Positions 33,148-40,931 of a DNA stretch of 64,000 bases are shown here, piece after piece. A program made the position numbers and the translations under genes. Under the pieces are notes generated by a model, which saw only the letters and a list, made by a program, of their open reading frames with translations, had not been told where the DNA came from and did no database searches. Numbering within the stretch: position 1 is the first letter of the stretch; each line of letters starts with the position of its first letter. The stretch spans positions 1-64,000 of the forward strand of contig JAILKE010000014.1 of NCBI GenBank assembly GCA_024694125.1, in the 5' to 3' direction. The DNA comes from Bacteroidales bacterium. Lineage in GTDB: Bacteria > Bacteroidota > Bacteroidia > Bacteroidales > UBA3663.

Positions 33148-33204
33148 ATGATGGGCTCCGGATCATTACCAAGTGCCGCCGTGAGTCAAAATACAAATTT
33201 ATGA
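33148..33204 (+). CDS. Possible 18-codon leader ORF coupled to asnA
   Basis: ATGATGGGC.. encodes MMGSGSLPSAAVSQNTNL and its TGA overlaps the asnA start (ATGA). Two of the last four codons are AAT (Asn). The overlap would couple translation of asnA to this peptide and could sense asparagine supply. This is only a structural hint: no terminator/antiterminator pair is evident, and a frame this short may arise by chance. Confidence 0.25.
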   Translation: MMGSGSLPSAAVSQNTNL

Positions 33205-34238
33205 GCCAACTTATCATTCCAGCACATTATGAGTCGTGCCTGGACCTCAAGCAGACCGAACGTGCTATCAAGAGCATCAAGGACTTCTTCCTTGCGAGCC
33301 TTTCCACCGAGCTTCGCCTACGTCGCGTTACAGCTCCTCTCTTCGTATTGCGTGGATTGGGTATGAATGATGATTTGAATGGAGTAGAACGTGCAGTAAG
33401 TTTCCCTATTAAAGATATGAACGAGGCCCGCGCCGAGGTAGTACACTCGCTGGCCAAGTGGAAGCGTTACACATTGGCCGAATATAACATCGACCCAGGT
33501 TTCGGTATCGTGACCGACATGAACGCCATCCGTGCTGACGAGGAGTTGGACAATCTCCACTCGCTCTATGTAGATCAGTGGGACTGGTGCCGCGTGATGA
33601 CCGCCGAGGAGCGCAACATCACTTTCCTCAAGAAGATTGTCAACAAGATTTACAGTGCTATCCTCCGTACCGAGTTCATGATATGTGAGGAGTATCCATC
33701 GATACGCCACTTCCTCCCCGAGGAGGTCCACTTCATCCACAGTGAGCAGCTCCTGCAGATGTATCCCGACCTCACACCCAAGGAGCGTGAGGATGCCATC
33801 TGCCGCAAGTACGGTGCTGTCTTCATCATGGGCATAGGCGGTAAGTTGAGCGACGGCAAGGAACACGACCTTCGTGCTCCTGACTACGATGACTGGACAT
33901 CGCCCAACGAGGAGGGATACAAGGGCCTGAACGGCGACCTGCTTATCTGGTATCCTATCCTGGACCGCAGCATCGAACTCTCGTCCATGGGCATCCGTGT
34001 CGATAAGGAGGCTCTGCTCCGCCAGTTGGCTCTGACTGGTAAGGAGGACCGCAAGGAACTCTTCTTCCACAAGCGTCTGCTCGAGGGCAAACTTCCTCTC
34101 TCCATCGGTGGCGGTATCGGTCAGTCTCGTCTGTGCCTCATCCTGCTCCACAAGGCGCACATCGGCGAGACCCAGTGCAGCATCTGGCCCGAGGATATGC
34201 GTCGCCAGTGCCACGAGTTGGGCATCAACCTGATTTGA
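33201..34238 (+). CDS. asnA: Aspartate-ammonia ligase (asparagine synthetase A)
   Basis: Makes asparagine from aspartate, ammonia and ATP (giving AMP) with a class II tRNA-synthetase-like fold. The 345-residue protein is close to the usual length (about 330-345) and shows the family blocks: VTAPLFVLRGLGMNDDLNG, VHSLAKWKR, DMNAIRADEELDNLHSLYVDQWDW, EVHFIHSEQL and, at the end, LSIGGGIGQSRLCLILL (motif 3-like arginine). It starts at 33201, overlapping the stop of a mini-ORF. It was probably followed originally by the terminator at 34469; a MITE-like element now lies between. Confidence 0.95.
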   Translation: MSQLIIPAHYESCLDLKQTERAIKSIKDFFLASLSTELRLRRVTAPLFVLRGLGMNDDLNGVERAVSFPIKDMNEARAEVVHSLAKWKRYTLAEYNIDPGFGIVTDMNAIRADEELDNLHSLYVDQWDWCRVMTAEERNITFLKKIVNKIYSAILRTEFMICEEYPSIRHFLPEEVHFIHSEQLLQMYPDLTPKEREDAICRKYGAVFIMGIGGKLSDGKEHDLRAPDYDDWTSPNEEGYKGLNGDLLIWYPILDRSIELSSMGIRVDKEALLRQLALTGKEDRKELFFHKRLLEGKLPLSIGGGIGQSRLCLILLHKAHIGETQCSIWPEDMRRQCHELGINLI

Positions 34239-34273
34239 TGAAATAAAAGGTTTCGCTAAATACAGAATATTAA

Positions 34274-34468
34274 GTGGACTTCTATAAATTCTCCGTTAAT
34301 TGGTTTTATCTTTAGATATTATCTAAAACTCTTTTGAAAATTTAGGTATTTTTTGGTATCTTGCTATTTGTCAGTCGGTCACAATGTCACATTGCTCCCT
34401 CCTTCCGCATAGCAATCTTCTCAAAAAATCCTTCTAAATTTTCTAAAAGATAATTTATAGAAGTCCAC
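34274..34468. mobile_element. MITE-like element of 195 bp with perfect 17-bp terminal inverted repeats
   Basis: GTGGACTTCTATAAATT at 34274-34290 is the exact reverse complement of 34452-34468. The interior is AT-rich and non-coding, with further weak pairing next to the ends (ATCTTTAGA / TCTAAAAGAT). It sits between asnA and its terminator. No clear target-site duplication is visible, and no transposase is in the window. Thirteen bases of the right end (AATTTATAGAAGT) recur at 55777-55789 after another gene, suggesting a related end. Confidence 0.55.
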
Positions 34469-34504
34469 AAAAAAAATCTGAGTCTATTGACCCAGATTTT
34501 TTTT
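34469..34504 (+). terminator. Rho-independent terminator behind asnA
   Basis: AAAAAAAATCTG (34469-34480) pairs exactly with CAGATTTTTTTT (34493-34504) around AGTCTATTGACC. It directly abuts the right end of the MITE-like element. Confidence 0.82.
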
Positions 34505-34590
34505 GTCTTTATAGGTGTTCCCGATGGAAACTGTTCCGTTACGTTGTCCCATCTATGCGGGTACTGTCAGCCAGGCTTCAGGGAGGGGTG

Positions 34591-34636
34591 AGCGTAAGTG
34601 GAGAGTAAGACAAGAGTAAGTGATTTCACTTACGCT
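34591..34636. repeat. Palindromic CACTTACGCT repeat, copy 1
   Basis: AGCGTAAGTG at 34591-34600 is the reverse complement of CACTTACGCT at 34627-34636. A smaller stem GTAAGTG/CACTTAC lies inside, and GCACTTACG follows. A related copy lies at 54851-54898. This is the right half of a 478-bp gap that has no gene. Confidence 0.75.
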
Positions 34637-34716
34637 GCACTTACGGTGAAGCATTGCTGACCCTGTCCTGCAGTCCCCCTCATCGATGGGGTAACGAAGG
34701 GTTAGGAATGGTTGTA

Positions 34717-36585
34717 TCAACGTGCGATGAACATCTTGGCACTGCGGACCTTGATGCCAGTGTGGGCAGAACCAGTGCGGCGACCGTACAGGTCGTAGCT
34801 TGGAGCCAACTTGTTGTCCATGCCTATGGTCTCGATGCCCGATGCAGAAGCCGAAACGAACGAGTTGCCCACTACGTTGTAATCGACCTCCGTGACAGTC
34901 GGATGCTCCTCGGTCAAGGTAACCTGTGCAGTAGCTTCGAGCGAGAAGCCTGCTGCGTCAGGAGCAATGGTGTAGGTGCCGTATGGGACATGCTCGAAGC
35001 GGAACTTGCCCTGTGCGTCCGTTACGGTCGTCGCTACGATGTTGCCGTCGGCATCGATGAGTAACATCGTCACGCCTGCGGCCGAGTTGTCGGCATAGGT
35101 AGTCATGTTCAATCCGCGCATGGCTGCTGCAGCGGCGCTCTGGACGATGGCGCCCTCTATGACGCCCTTGCCGGTGAGGGGTGCAGGTGCCGGCTGCATC
35201 TCGATGTTGAAGCAGGTATCCCAGTTGAAGACGTTCGGGATGTGGGTGGTCAGAGCAAGTGAACCGCGGGTCTCCTTCGGGAAGTAGGTCTGCAGGCAGG
35301 TGCCCGTCGCCTGTGTCCTCAGGTAGTAATCTCCTATAGGAACCATTGCCTGTACAGTGTCACTGCCAGTCTCCACGGTCTCGATGACCTTCACGTTGCC
35401 GTCTATGTCCTCGCTCATGAATTCAATCTTGGCGTTGGCCAGTTGTCCATTCTCGGTGGCCGATACCATACATTCCACGTCATAGACAACCATGATGGCT
35501 TCGCGCGTCATGAAGAACTCTTCTCCTTCGAATCCATATCTGCAGTATGGAGCGATGCCCAGTTGATTGTCGGCGTAGGTGATGACATTGTACAGGTTGT
35601 TCGCCTGGCTGAAGTCATAGCGTAGTTTGTATTGACCCGGTTTGATGGTAGTCACCTCGGGTTGCACCTTGCCATCGAACCATGTGGTGTCGTTGATGGC
35701 GTACGAGGCATTGAATGCCAGCAGCGATGGATCGGGCAGGATGTACTCTGTATTGAGGATCACGCCATCGTAGCCTGCGTATGGCATGGAGCAGTAGAGT
35801 GGCATTGTGACCGGAGTTTCGGTGTAGTTGCGCTTCATTGCGTCCAGGTGTTGGCCGTCACCCAGCACCTCGCCTACGATGTAATAGCCTATGTCTGCGT
35901 TGCTCAGGATGTATTGGGCAGAGTCGGCACCCTCTATGCGGGTCATCTCGCCACTGTATGGATTGCGGCGATACCACTTGTAGGTCAGGTAGGGCTCGGG
36001 ATTGCTGATCGTTTGGGATTCGCCCCGTATGTACGTGGCTGCTTCCCTGACGTAGGGAGCATACATGGTCTCGCCGACGATAGCAGTGCATCCGGATGTA
36101 CCCCAACTGAAGTAGGTATGTATCAGCGGGTAGCTGAACATCTCGGCATTGGATAGCTTGCCGTCCTGTGGACCACCCACTATGCGCAGACGGTAGCCCT
36201 GGTAGTTGCACTCTGCCTCTGGGCAGTAGTTGTAACTATTGGTTTCGAACATCATTACTCTGGTCGTGTCATTTGCATCTTTGACATCGGCCCAATTACC
36301 ATCGATGCAGACCTGCGGTACATAGTAATCAGCTCCTATGCTGGAAGGTGAAGTGAAATACATCTGGACGTAAATGTCCGAGTAGGTATAGCCGTTGAAG
36401 GTGAAGGGATATGCATAGATATTGTCCAACTTCAATATAGGCACAATGGTGGTGTCACCCTGGGGTACATCGGAGAAGGTGGGCAACTGCCCCTTGCTTC
36501 CTGGCTCAACGGGTAGGGCTTGATGTTGGGCATAGGCTGTCGTGAGTAGTGTCACGGTAAATAAGGAAAGTAAAAGTCGTTTCAT
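34717..36585 (-). CDS. Secreted protein with a prealbumin/CarboxypepD-like domain, function unknown
   Basis: The 622-residue protein has a signal peptide (MKRLLLSLFTVTLLTTAYAQ). The long beta-rich middle includes an Ig-like stretch (YLTYKWYRRNPYSGEMTRIEGADSAQYILSNADIGYYIVGEV). A carboxypeptidase-regulatory-like domain lies near residues 495-575 (GVIEGAIVQ, GVTMLLIDADGNIVATTVTDAQGKFRFEHVPYGTYTI). The end is the short tail YDLYGRRTGSAHTGIKVRSAKMFIAR, shared with the C10 peptidase and GH10 proteins. It is probably exported to the surface or medium. No catalytic motif was recognised. A -7 box lies at 36763-36756, with a leader of about 165 nt. Confidence 0.72.
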   Translation of the reverse strand: MKRLLLSLFTVTLLTTAYAQHQALPVEPGSKGQLPTFSDVPQGDTTIVPILKLDNIYAYPFTFNGYTYSDIYVQMYFTSPSSIGADYYVPQVCIDGNWADVKDANDTTRVMMFETNSYNYCPEAECNYQGYRLRIVGGPQDGKLSNAEMFSYPLIHTYFSWGTSGCTAIVGETMYAPYVREAATYIRGESQTISNPEPYLTYKWYRRNPYSGEMTRIEGADSAQYILSNADIGYYIVGEVLGDGQHLDAMKRNYTETPVTMPLYCSMPYAGYDGVILNTEYILPDPSLLAFNASYAINDTTWFDGKVQPEVTTIKPGQYKLRYDFSQANNLYNVITYADNQLGIAPYCRYGFEGEEFFMTREAIMVVYDVECMVSATENGQLANAKIEFMSEDIDGNVKVIETVETGSDTVQAMVPIGDYYLRTQATGTCLQTYFPKETRGSLALTTHIPNVFNWDTCFNIEMQPAPAPLTGKGVIEGAIVQSAAAAAMRGLNMTTYADNSAAGVTMLLIDADGNIVATTVTDAQGKFRFEHVPYGTYTIAPDAAGFSLEATAQVTLTEEHPTVTEVDYNVVGNSFVSASASGIETIGMDNKLAPSYDLYGRRTGSAHTGIKVRSAKMFIAR

Positions 36586-36755
36586 AATCTTGTGTTTTTA
36601 TTAATGGTTGAACTATATATATAATTGTAATAAGTAATTTGGGCCGTTGTGATCGAGAAAACCTCAATAATGGGGCGTCGTAAATGATGATGATGCGCTG
36701 TGCAGAACGATGAAAATGGAGTGAGTTGCAGCGCAATGATTCTGGTATGATGGTG

Positions 36756-36763
36756 CAAAGATA
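36756..36763 (-). promoter_or_regulatory. -7 box of the secreted-protein gene
   Basis: TATCTTTG on the minus strand followed by CACC. The nearest TTTG (36793-36790) is 26 bp upstream, too far for the consensus. The 396-bp gap holds otherwise only the terminator at 36861-36898. Confidence 0.5.
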
Positions 36764-36860
36764 AGGCTTTGTTGTATTATCGATGCTTGCAAATTCACAA
36801 TTTTTATTGTTAAATTCGCAATTCTTGTATTGGTCACGATTTGGGTCAGGGCACAAAGAA

Positions 36861-36898
36861 ACAGAGACCGAGAGGCAAAAAATGCTCTCGGTCTCTGT
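36861..36898 (-). terminator. Perfect 14-bp terminator after the DUF2264 gene
   Basis: ACAGAGACCGAGAG (36861-36874) and CTCTCGGTCTCTGT (36885-36898) pair exactly around GCAAAAAATG. It lies 83 nt past the DUF2264 stop on the minus strand. Confidence 0.8.
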
Positions 36899-36981
36899 GT
36901 AGAATATCGTTTCGGGCTGTTGTGACGGACAACCGGATGACGGTCGGTCGTGCTTGTTATGCCCGATGTGGAATCAAGGGA

Positions 36982-38406
36982 TTATTCCCAATAGAGGATC
37001 TGTGGATTGATCTTCCACTTGTGATCCTTCGGGAAGTCCTGACCCTCCCAGGCCTTCTTGGATGTCCAGGGCTGTGCAGGATCAGTCCAGAACGGATCGT
37101 CGGCTGGCAGACCCAGTGGCAGGAAGGCTAGCGAGGTCATGTAGAGCGAACCGTTGTTGGTGTAGATGTCCGCCACATTGGGATGACTGCCCACGAAGCC
37201 GATGGTCAGGAATCCGCCGGCATTGAAGTTGGTGGGGGCGTCGGCATCGGGCTTCTGGCCGAAGAGTACCTGCAGGTCGCCCTTGTACATGCGCTTCATC
37301 ACAGCGGTGAGCATGGCGCGAACCTGGCCGTTGGTGAGCTGCTCGGGCAGGCGCTTCTGCCATGCCAGCATGGCGAGAGGCTGGAAGACGGCCAGACGGT
37401 ATGGAATGCTGCGGCCGAAGACAGGATAGGTAGCTTCGGGCGAGACCATACGCTCCAGGATGCAGCTGTACTTCTGCATGCGCTTGCGCACCTCGGCGAG
37501 ACGTTCGCGTGGGCCCAGGGTCTTGTAGTTCAGGTCGATGCTGTGTACCAGGTAGCTGTTGCGTGGCTGTACGTCGCATACCATCTCGAGGCACTCGGCA
37601 TACATAGGCTGGATGACGTACGAGTTGTAGTAGTCAAAGGCAAACGATGGACCGTCAGCGTACCAGCCATCGCCGATGTACCACTCCTCGGCCTTGTTGA
37701 CGGCGGTCTTGATGCGGAACGAGTCGTGCAGGGGTCCTGCTGTGGGCAACTTGACGATGTCTGCATATCGTTCGGGGTGACGCAGTGCCTCCTTCACGGC
37801 TGGGTCGGCCGATGCCTTGAGCAGGAAACTCTCCTCCATGCCGCAGAAGAGGAACCAGTTCTGGTAGGGTGGGTCGTAGCGATGCAGTTTCTGCAACTCG
37901 TTGATGTAGCGCAGTTTGGTGATGGTGTCGAGGGGCAACCAGAGTGCCTCGTATCCGCGGTGGAAACTCTCGACCAGATAGGCAGCATCGACCAGGGTCT
38001 GTCCGCCACTGCCCCAGCCGAGGTAGTCTGGGCTCTGGGGGTCAACGGCATGGCGGTAGGCACTGAGCGCCCACTCGCGCAGCTGTTTGCGTTGTTTGCC
38101 CTCGGCGGTATCGTCATCGGGCAGGGAGAGCCATGGGGCGAGTCCAGCCATCAGTCGGCCGAAAGCCTCCATGTAGGTTACTTTCTTGTTGCGGCCGTCC
38201 CAGGTAGGGGATACCTCCAGGTTGCCGCTCTCGTAGGTCATTACTTGTTGGAGACGACCCTCCGACATAGGTTCCAGGACTGGCTGCGCCATACGGTACA
38301 GCAATGTGGTCCACACCTCGCGGTCGGTGGGTTCGGGTGCTTTCTTCTTGGCCCATGCGGGCATGCAAAGCAGGATGGTAGTACAAAGAATCAGGATTCT
38401 CTTCAT
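36982..38406 (-). CDS. DUF2264 domain-containing secreted protein
   Basis: The 474-residue protein has a signal peptide (MKRILILCTTILLCMPAWA). A predicted alpha/alpha-barrel follows, with DUF2264 blocks: EAFGRLMAGLAPWLSLPDDD, YLGWGSGGQTLVDAAYLVESF, YQNWFLFCGMEESFLL, YIGDGWYADGPSFAFDYYNSYVI, RMVSPEATYPVFGRSIPYR and YTNNGSLYMTSLAFLPLGLP. The family resembles unsaturated glucuronyl/galacturonyl hydrolases and is found in polysaccharide-degradation gene sets, so a glycan-active role is likely; the reaction is not established. I start at ATG 38406; the frame runs up to 38490 but those residues are not signal-like. The DUF4468 gene lies 86 nt upstream. Confidence 0.87.
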   Translation of the reverse strand: MKRILILCTTILLCMPAWAKKKAPEPTDREVWTTLLYRMAQPVLEPMSEGRLQQVMTYESGNLEVSPTWDGRNKKVTYMEAFGRLMAGLAPWLSLPDDDTAEGKQRKQLREWALSAYRHAVDPQSPDYLGWGSGGQTLVDAAYLVESFHRGYEALWLPLDTITKLRYINELQKLHRYDPPYQNWFLFCGMEESFLLKASADPAVKEALRHPERYADIVKLPTAGPLHDSFRIKTAVNKAEEWYIGDGWYADGPSFAFDYYNSYVIQPMYAECLEMVCDVQPRNSYLVHSIDLNYKTLGPRERLAEVRKRMQKYSCILERMVSPEATYPVFGRSIPYRLAVFQPLAMLAWQKRLPEQLTNGQVRAMLTAVMKRMYKGDLQVLFGQKPDADAPTNFNAGGFLTIGFVGSHPNVADIYTNNGSLYMTSLAFLPLGLPADDPFWTDPAQPWTSKKAWEGQDFPKDHKWKINPQILYWE

Positions 38407-38492
38407 GGTGTTGTTGTTTTGTTGGGGATGAGTATTGGTATGGGCGCTCATATTATGTGTATGAGCGCCTGGTTGTTTCTTCAGGGTCAATG

Positions 38493-39083
38493 TCAGATGC
38501 TATTGACGAACCTGATCATGTCATGGCTGATTTCGTCGAACGTGTCGATGGTCTTGATGCGGAACTTGGCAATCTTGCGTACCAGGTCTTTCTTGTTGTG
38601 CTTCAGGGCTGCTTCGTCCGTGATGAGTTCCTCGGCAGTGAATTTCTCTGGATTACTCTCTTCGTTGTAGTAGTACGAGATGTCGGTCATGCGCAGCAGC
38701 AGTTTGCGGCCCTGCTGGCGGACCGAGAGACGGTAGATGATCTGAGTGCGGTCCAGTACAAAAGCAGTACTCTTGAAGGTGATATATTGGACAATGCCGA
38801 CCTCGTGGTAGTACTTGTCCGAATCGTCCGACTCCTTGACTCGTTTCAGCACCTTGGACTGATTGTAGTATTTGCCTATCCAGCGGTTCATCAGCAGGTT
38901 GACCGAGTCTGCATTGACCGATGCCGGAATCTCGATCTCCCGGCTGAATACTACCTTGCCATTTTCTTCGGGTACGGCTCCTGCCAGGTACTTGGCGTCG
39001 ATGGGGGCTTTCGGTTTGATAAGTTGTGCTGGGGCGGTTGTTGCGCCCAGTAGCAGCACGAGAATCAATAAAATGTTTTTCAT
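38493..39083 (-). CDS. DUF4468 domain-containing exported protein
   Basis: The 196-residue protein has a signal peptide (MKNILLILVLLLGATTAPAQ). The Bacteroidota-specific DUF4468 pattern follows: AVPEENGKVVFSREIEIP (residues about 36-53), a helix SVNLLMNRWIGKYYNQ, and VQYITFKSTAFVLDRTQIIYRLSV. This is a TBP-like fold with strand-helix order, found in many Bacteroides paralogues of unknown role. The C-terminus (HNKKDLVRKIAKFRIKTIDTFDEI) is helical and positively charged. It is likely cotranscribed with the downstream DUF2264 gene (gap 86 nt) and probably periplasmic. Confidence 0.8.
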   Translation of the reverse strand: MKNILLILVLLLGATTAPAQLIKPKAPIDAKYLAGAVPEENGKVVFSREIEIPASVNADSVNLLMNRWIGKYYNQSKVLKRVKESDDSDKYYHEVGIVQYITFKSTAFVLDRTQIIYRLSVRQQGRKLLLRMTDISYYYNEESNPEKFTAEELITDEAALKHNKKDLVRKIAKFRIKTIDTFDEISHDMIRFVNSI

Positions 39084-39152
39084 TACAAATATTTATAAAG
39101 TTTAATATCTAAAGGGGGAGTATTTGGCGTCGGAAGACTGTCCAATGAAAAT

Positions 39153-39189
39153 AGGCAAGGGGGAGGTGAAAAGAGGCAAGGGGGAGGTG
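39153..39189 (+). repeat. Short direct repeat with 21-bp period
   Basis: AGGCAAGGGGGAGGTG occurs at 39153-39168 and again at 39174-39189, between the DUF4468 start and the EamA stop. Confidence 0.8.
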
Positions 39190-39205
39190 CTCTGTGCCCG
39201 GCTTC

Positions 39206-40153
39206 TTACTTGGAGCCAATCCAGAGCAGTATCATGGCCACGACGACAAAGAGCAGGTCAATGGCCTTGGTGCGGATATTCTTCTCCTTGAAGAAGAGCC
39301 ATCCGGCCACGAAACCGACCACTACGCCCGAACGTCGTACCAGCGAGATGACCGAGATGAGGGCATCGGGCTGTGACAGGGCATAGAAGTAGCAGAAGTC
39401 GGCCACGCTCAGGAAGAGCGAGATGCACGGTATCTGCCATCGCCAGTGGAAGGGATGCTTGATGCGGTGACGGCGGGGTGCCCACAGTACCAGACAGACG
39501 ATGCCCATCATCAGTACCTGGTAGAAATTGTACCACGACTGGACGATCATCTTGTCAAACCCTCTGTTGGGCCAGATGCCCAGCAGCCCGTGTCCATTGT
39601 CGGGGTCGCCGACCAGGAACTTGTCATACAGTCCGCTCACGGCACCTATCATCGTGCCTGCCATGACCAGCCACATCCATATTGAACTCTTGGGCGAGAT
39701 GCCCTCCTTGCGGCCGGACAACGAGATGAGGCCGAAGGCGATGATTGATACGATCACACCTGCCCACTGCCAGCCATTGAGCTGCTCGCCGAAGATGAAG
39801 ATGGCGCCCAGCAGGGCCAGGATGGGACGTGTGGCATTGATGGGGGAGGCTATGGTGATGGGCAGATGCTTCAATCCATAGTATGCACATATCCACGAGG
39901 CCAGCACAATGGCGGACTTGACGATGATGTACAGGTGTATGGTGGGGTCTGTGATGCTGGGGATGTAGAAGAGGCTGTCCTTGTCGATGCCTCCATTGGC
40001 CGATGCCACTACCAGCGGCAGGAAGATGCACGAACAGAAGAAGGTGTTGAGCAACAATACCGGTATGACGGCATTGTCCTTCAGACTGATCTTCTTGAAT
40101 ACATCATATATGCCCAAGAGCAGGGCGCTCATAAAGGCGAAAAATATCCACAT
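39206..40153 (-). CDS. EamA/DMT-superfamily transporter
   Basis: The 315-residue inner-membrane protein has ten predicted helices in two five-helix halves. The first half starts MWIFFAFMSALLLGIYDVFKKISLK with the typical EamA first helix, and contains PITIASPINATRPILALLGAIFIFGEQLNGWQW. The second half includes SLFLSVADFCYFYALSQPDALISVISLVRRSGVVVGFVAGWLFFKEKN. The repeat SP-NATRP / SL-RRSGV followed by GE or KE at the end of a helix is diagnostic of drug/metabolite exporters. The substrate cannot be predicted. The start codon is immediately next to the 40162-40313 repeat array, so its leader is made of those repeats. Confidence 0.88.
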   Translation of the reverse strand: MWIFFAFMSALLLGIYDVFKKISLKDNAVIPVLLLNTFFCSCIFLPLVVASANGGIDKDSLFYIPSITDPTIHLYIIVKSAIVLASWICAYYGLKHLPITIASPINATRPILALLGAIFIFGEQLNGWQWAGVIVSIIAFGLISLSGRKEGISPKSSIWMWLVMAGTMIGAVSGLYDKFLVGDPDNGHGLLGIWPNRGFDKMIVQSWYNFYQVLMMGIVCLVLWAPRRHRIKHPFHWRWQIPCISLFLSVADFCYFYALSQPDALISVISLVRRSGVVVGFVAGWLFFKEKNIRTKAIDLLFVVVAMILLWIGSK

Positions 40154-40161
40154 AATCTTTG

Positions 40162-40313
40162 GTTCGCTACGCTCACGTTAAAAGTTCACTTCGTTCACGT
40201 TAATACTCGCTTCGCTCGTGGTAAAAGTTCACTTCGTTCACGTTAATGTTCGCTGCGCTCACGGTAAAAGTTCGCTTACGCTCACGTTAATACTCGCTTC
40301 GCTCGTTGTGAGG
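40162..40313. repeat. Seven-unit array of 21-23-bp GTTCGCTTCGCTCACGTTAA repeats
   Basis: Seven consecutive units begin GTTCGCTACGCTCACGTTAA.., GTTCACTTCGTTCACGTTAA.., CTCGCTTCGCTCGTGG.. and so on. The core CGCTTCGCTC also occurs in the 391-523 inverted repeat. Units follow directly with no unique spacers, which excludes a CRISPR array. The array fills the space between sufE (stop 40356) and the EamA gene (start 40153). Confidence 0.85.
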
Positions 40314-40355
40314 AAATCACTTTTAATTGTTAACTTTTAATTTTTAATTTGACAT

Positions 40356-40784
40356 TCAATTCATTTGCTTGAAAGCCAACGCGTAGATGCGCATCTGCTT
40401 GACCATTGCCAACAGACCGTTGGAGCGGGTAGGAGAGAGGTGCTCCTTGAGACCGATTTGCTCGATGAAGTAGAGCTCGGATTCAAGAATCTCCTCGGGA
40501 GTATGGTCATTGAGCACCTGAATGATCAGACTGACCAAACCCTTGACTATCACGGCATCACTGTCGCCAGTGAAGTGAATGAGGCGGGTATCGTGGTCGA
40601 AGTCTGCCTGAATCCATACGCGGCTCTGACAGCCTTCGATCAGGTTCTGTGGAGTCTTGTATTGCTCGGCGAGGGGCTCGAGGTTGTTGCCCAATTCGAT
40701 GAGCATCTGATATTTGTCCATCCAGTCATCGAACGCACTGAATTCGTCGATGATTTCATCTTGAGTTTCGTTGATGGTAGCCAT
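40356..40784 (-). CDS. sufE: SufE family sulfur-transfer protein
   Basis: Accepts persulfide from the cysteine desulfurase SufS and passes it to the SufBCD scaffold in iron-sulfur cluster assembly. The 142-residue protein has the SufE core: MIELGNNLEPL, NLIEGCQSRVWI with the active Cys52, and GDSDAVIVKGLVSLIIQVLNDHTPEEIL. The C-terminus FIEQIGLKEHLSPTRSNGLLAMVKQM is also standard. sufS/sufBCD are not in the window. The Rnf complex 1.4 kb away needs many Fe-S clusters, but no operon link exists. Confidence 0.93.
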   Translation of the reverse strand: MATINETQDEIIDEFSAFDDWMDKYQMLIELGNNLEPLAEQYKTPQNLIEGCQSRVWIQADFDHDTRLIHFTGDSDAVIVKGLVSLIIQVLNDHTPEEILESELYFIEQIGLKEHLSPTRSNGLLAMVKQMRIYALAFKQMN

Positions 40785-40844
40785 AACGTTGTTGTTTTTA
40801 TACCTTAAAGATTTGATTGCTGAATTGAAATATAATTACTCTTC

Positions 40845-40888
40845 TAATACACGCTTAATACCCATCTAATACCCTTGTAATACCTGCG
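40845..40888 (+). repeat. Four-copy 11-bp tandem array upstream of sufE
   Basis: TAATACACGCT, TAATACCCATC, TAATACCCTTG, TAATACCTGCG in direct succession. The core TAATACCC is the reverse complement of GGGTATTA in the array at 28697-28784. Confidence 0.85.
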
Positions 40889-40931
40889 CCATACCAGATG
40901 TGCCCAGGTATGCAGGGGTGGGGAATTGGGC

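Noticed and set aside
40162..40313. CRISPR array
   Set aside because: Units of 21-23 bp follow directly without unique spacers and there are no cas genes nearby.
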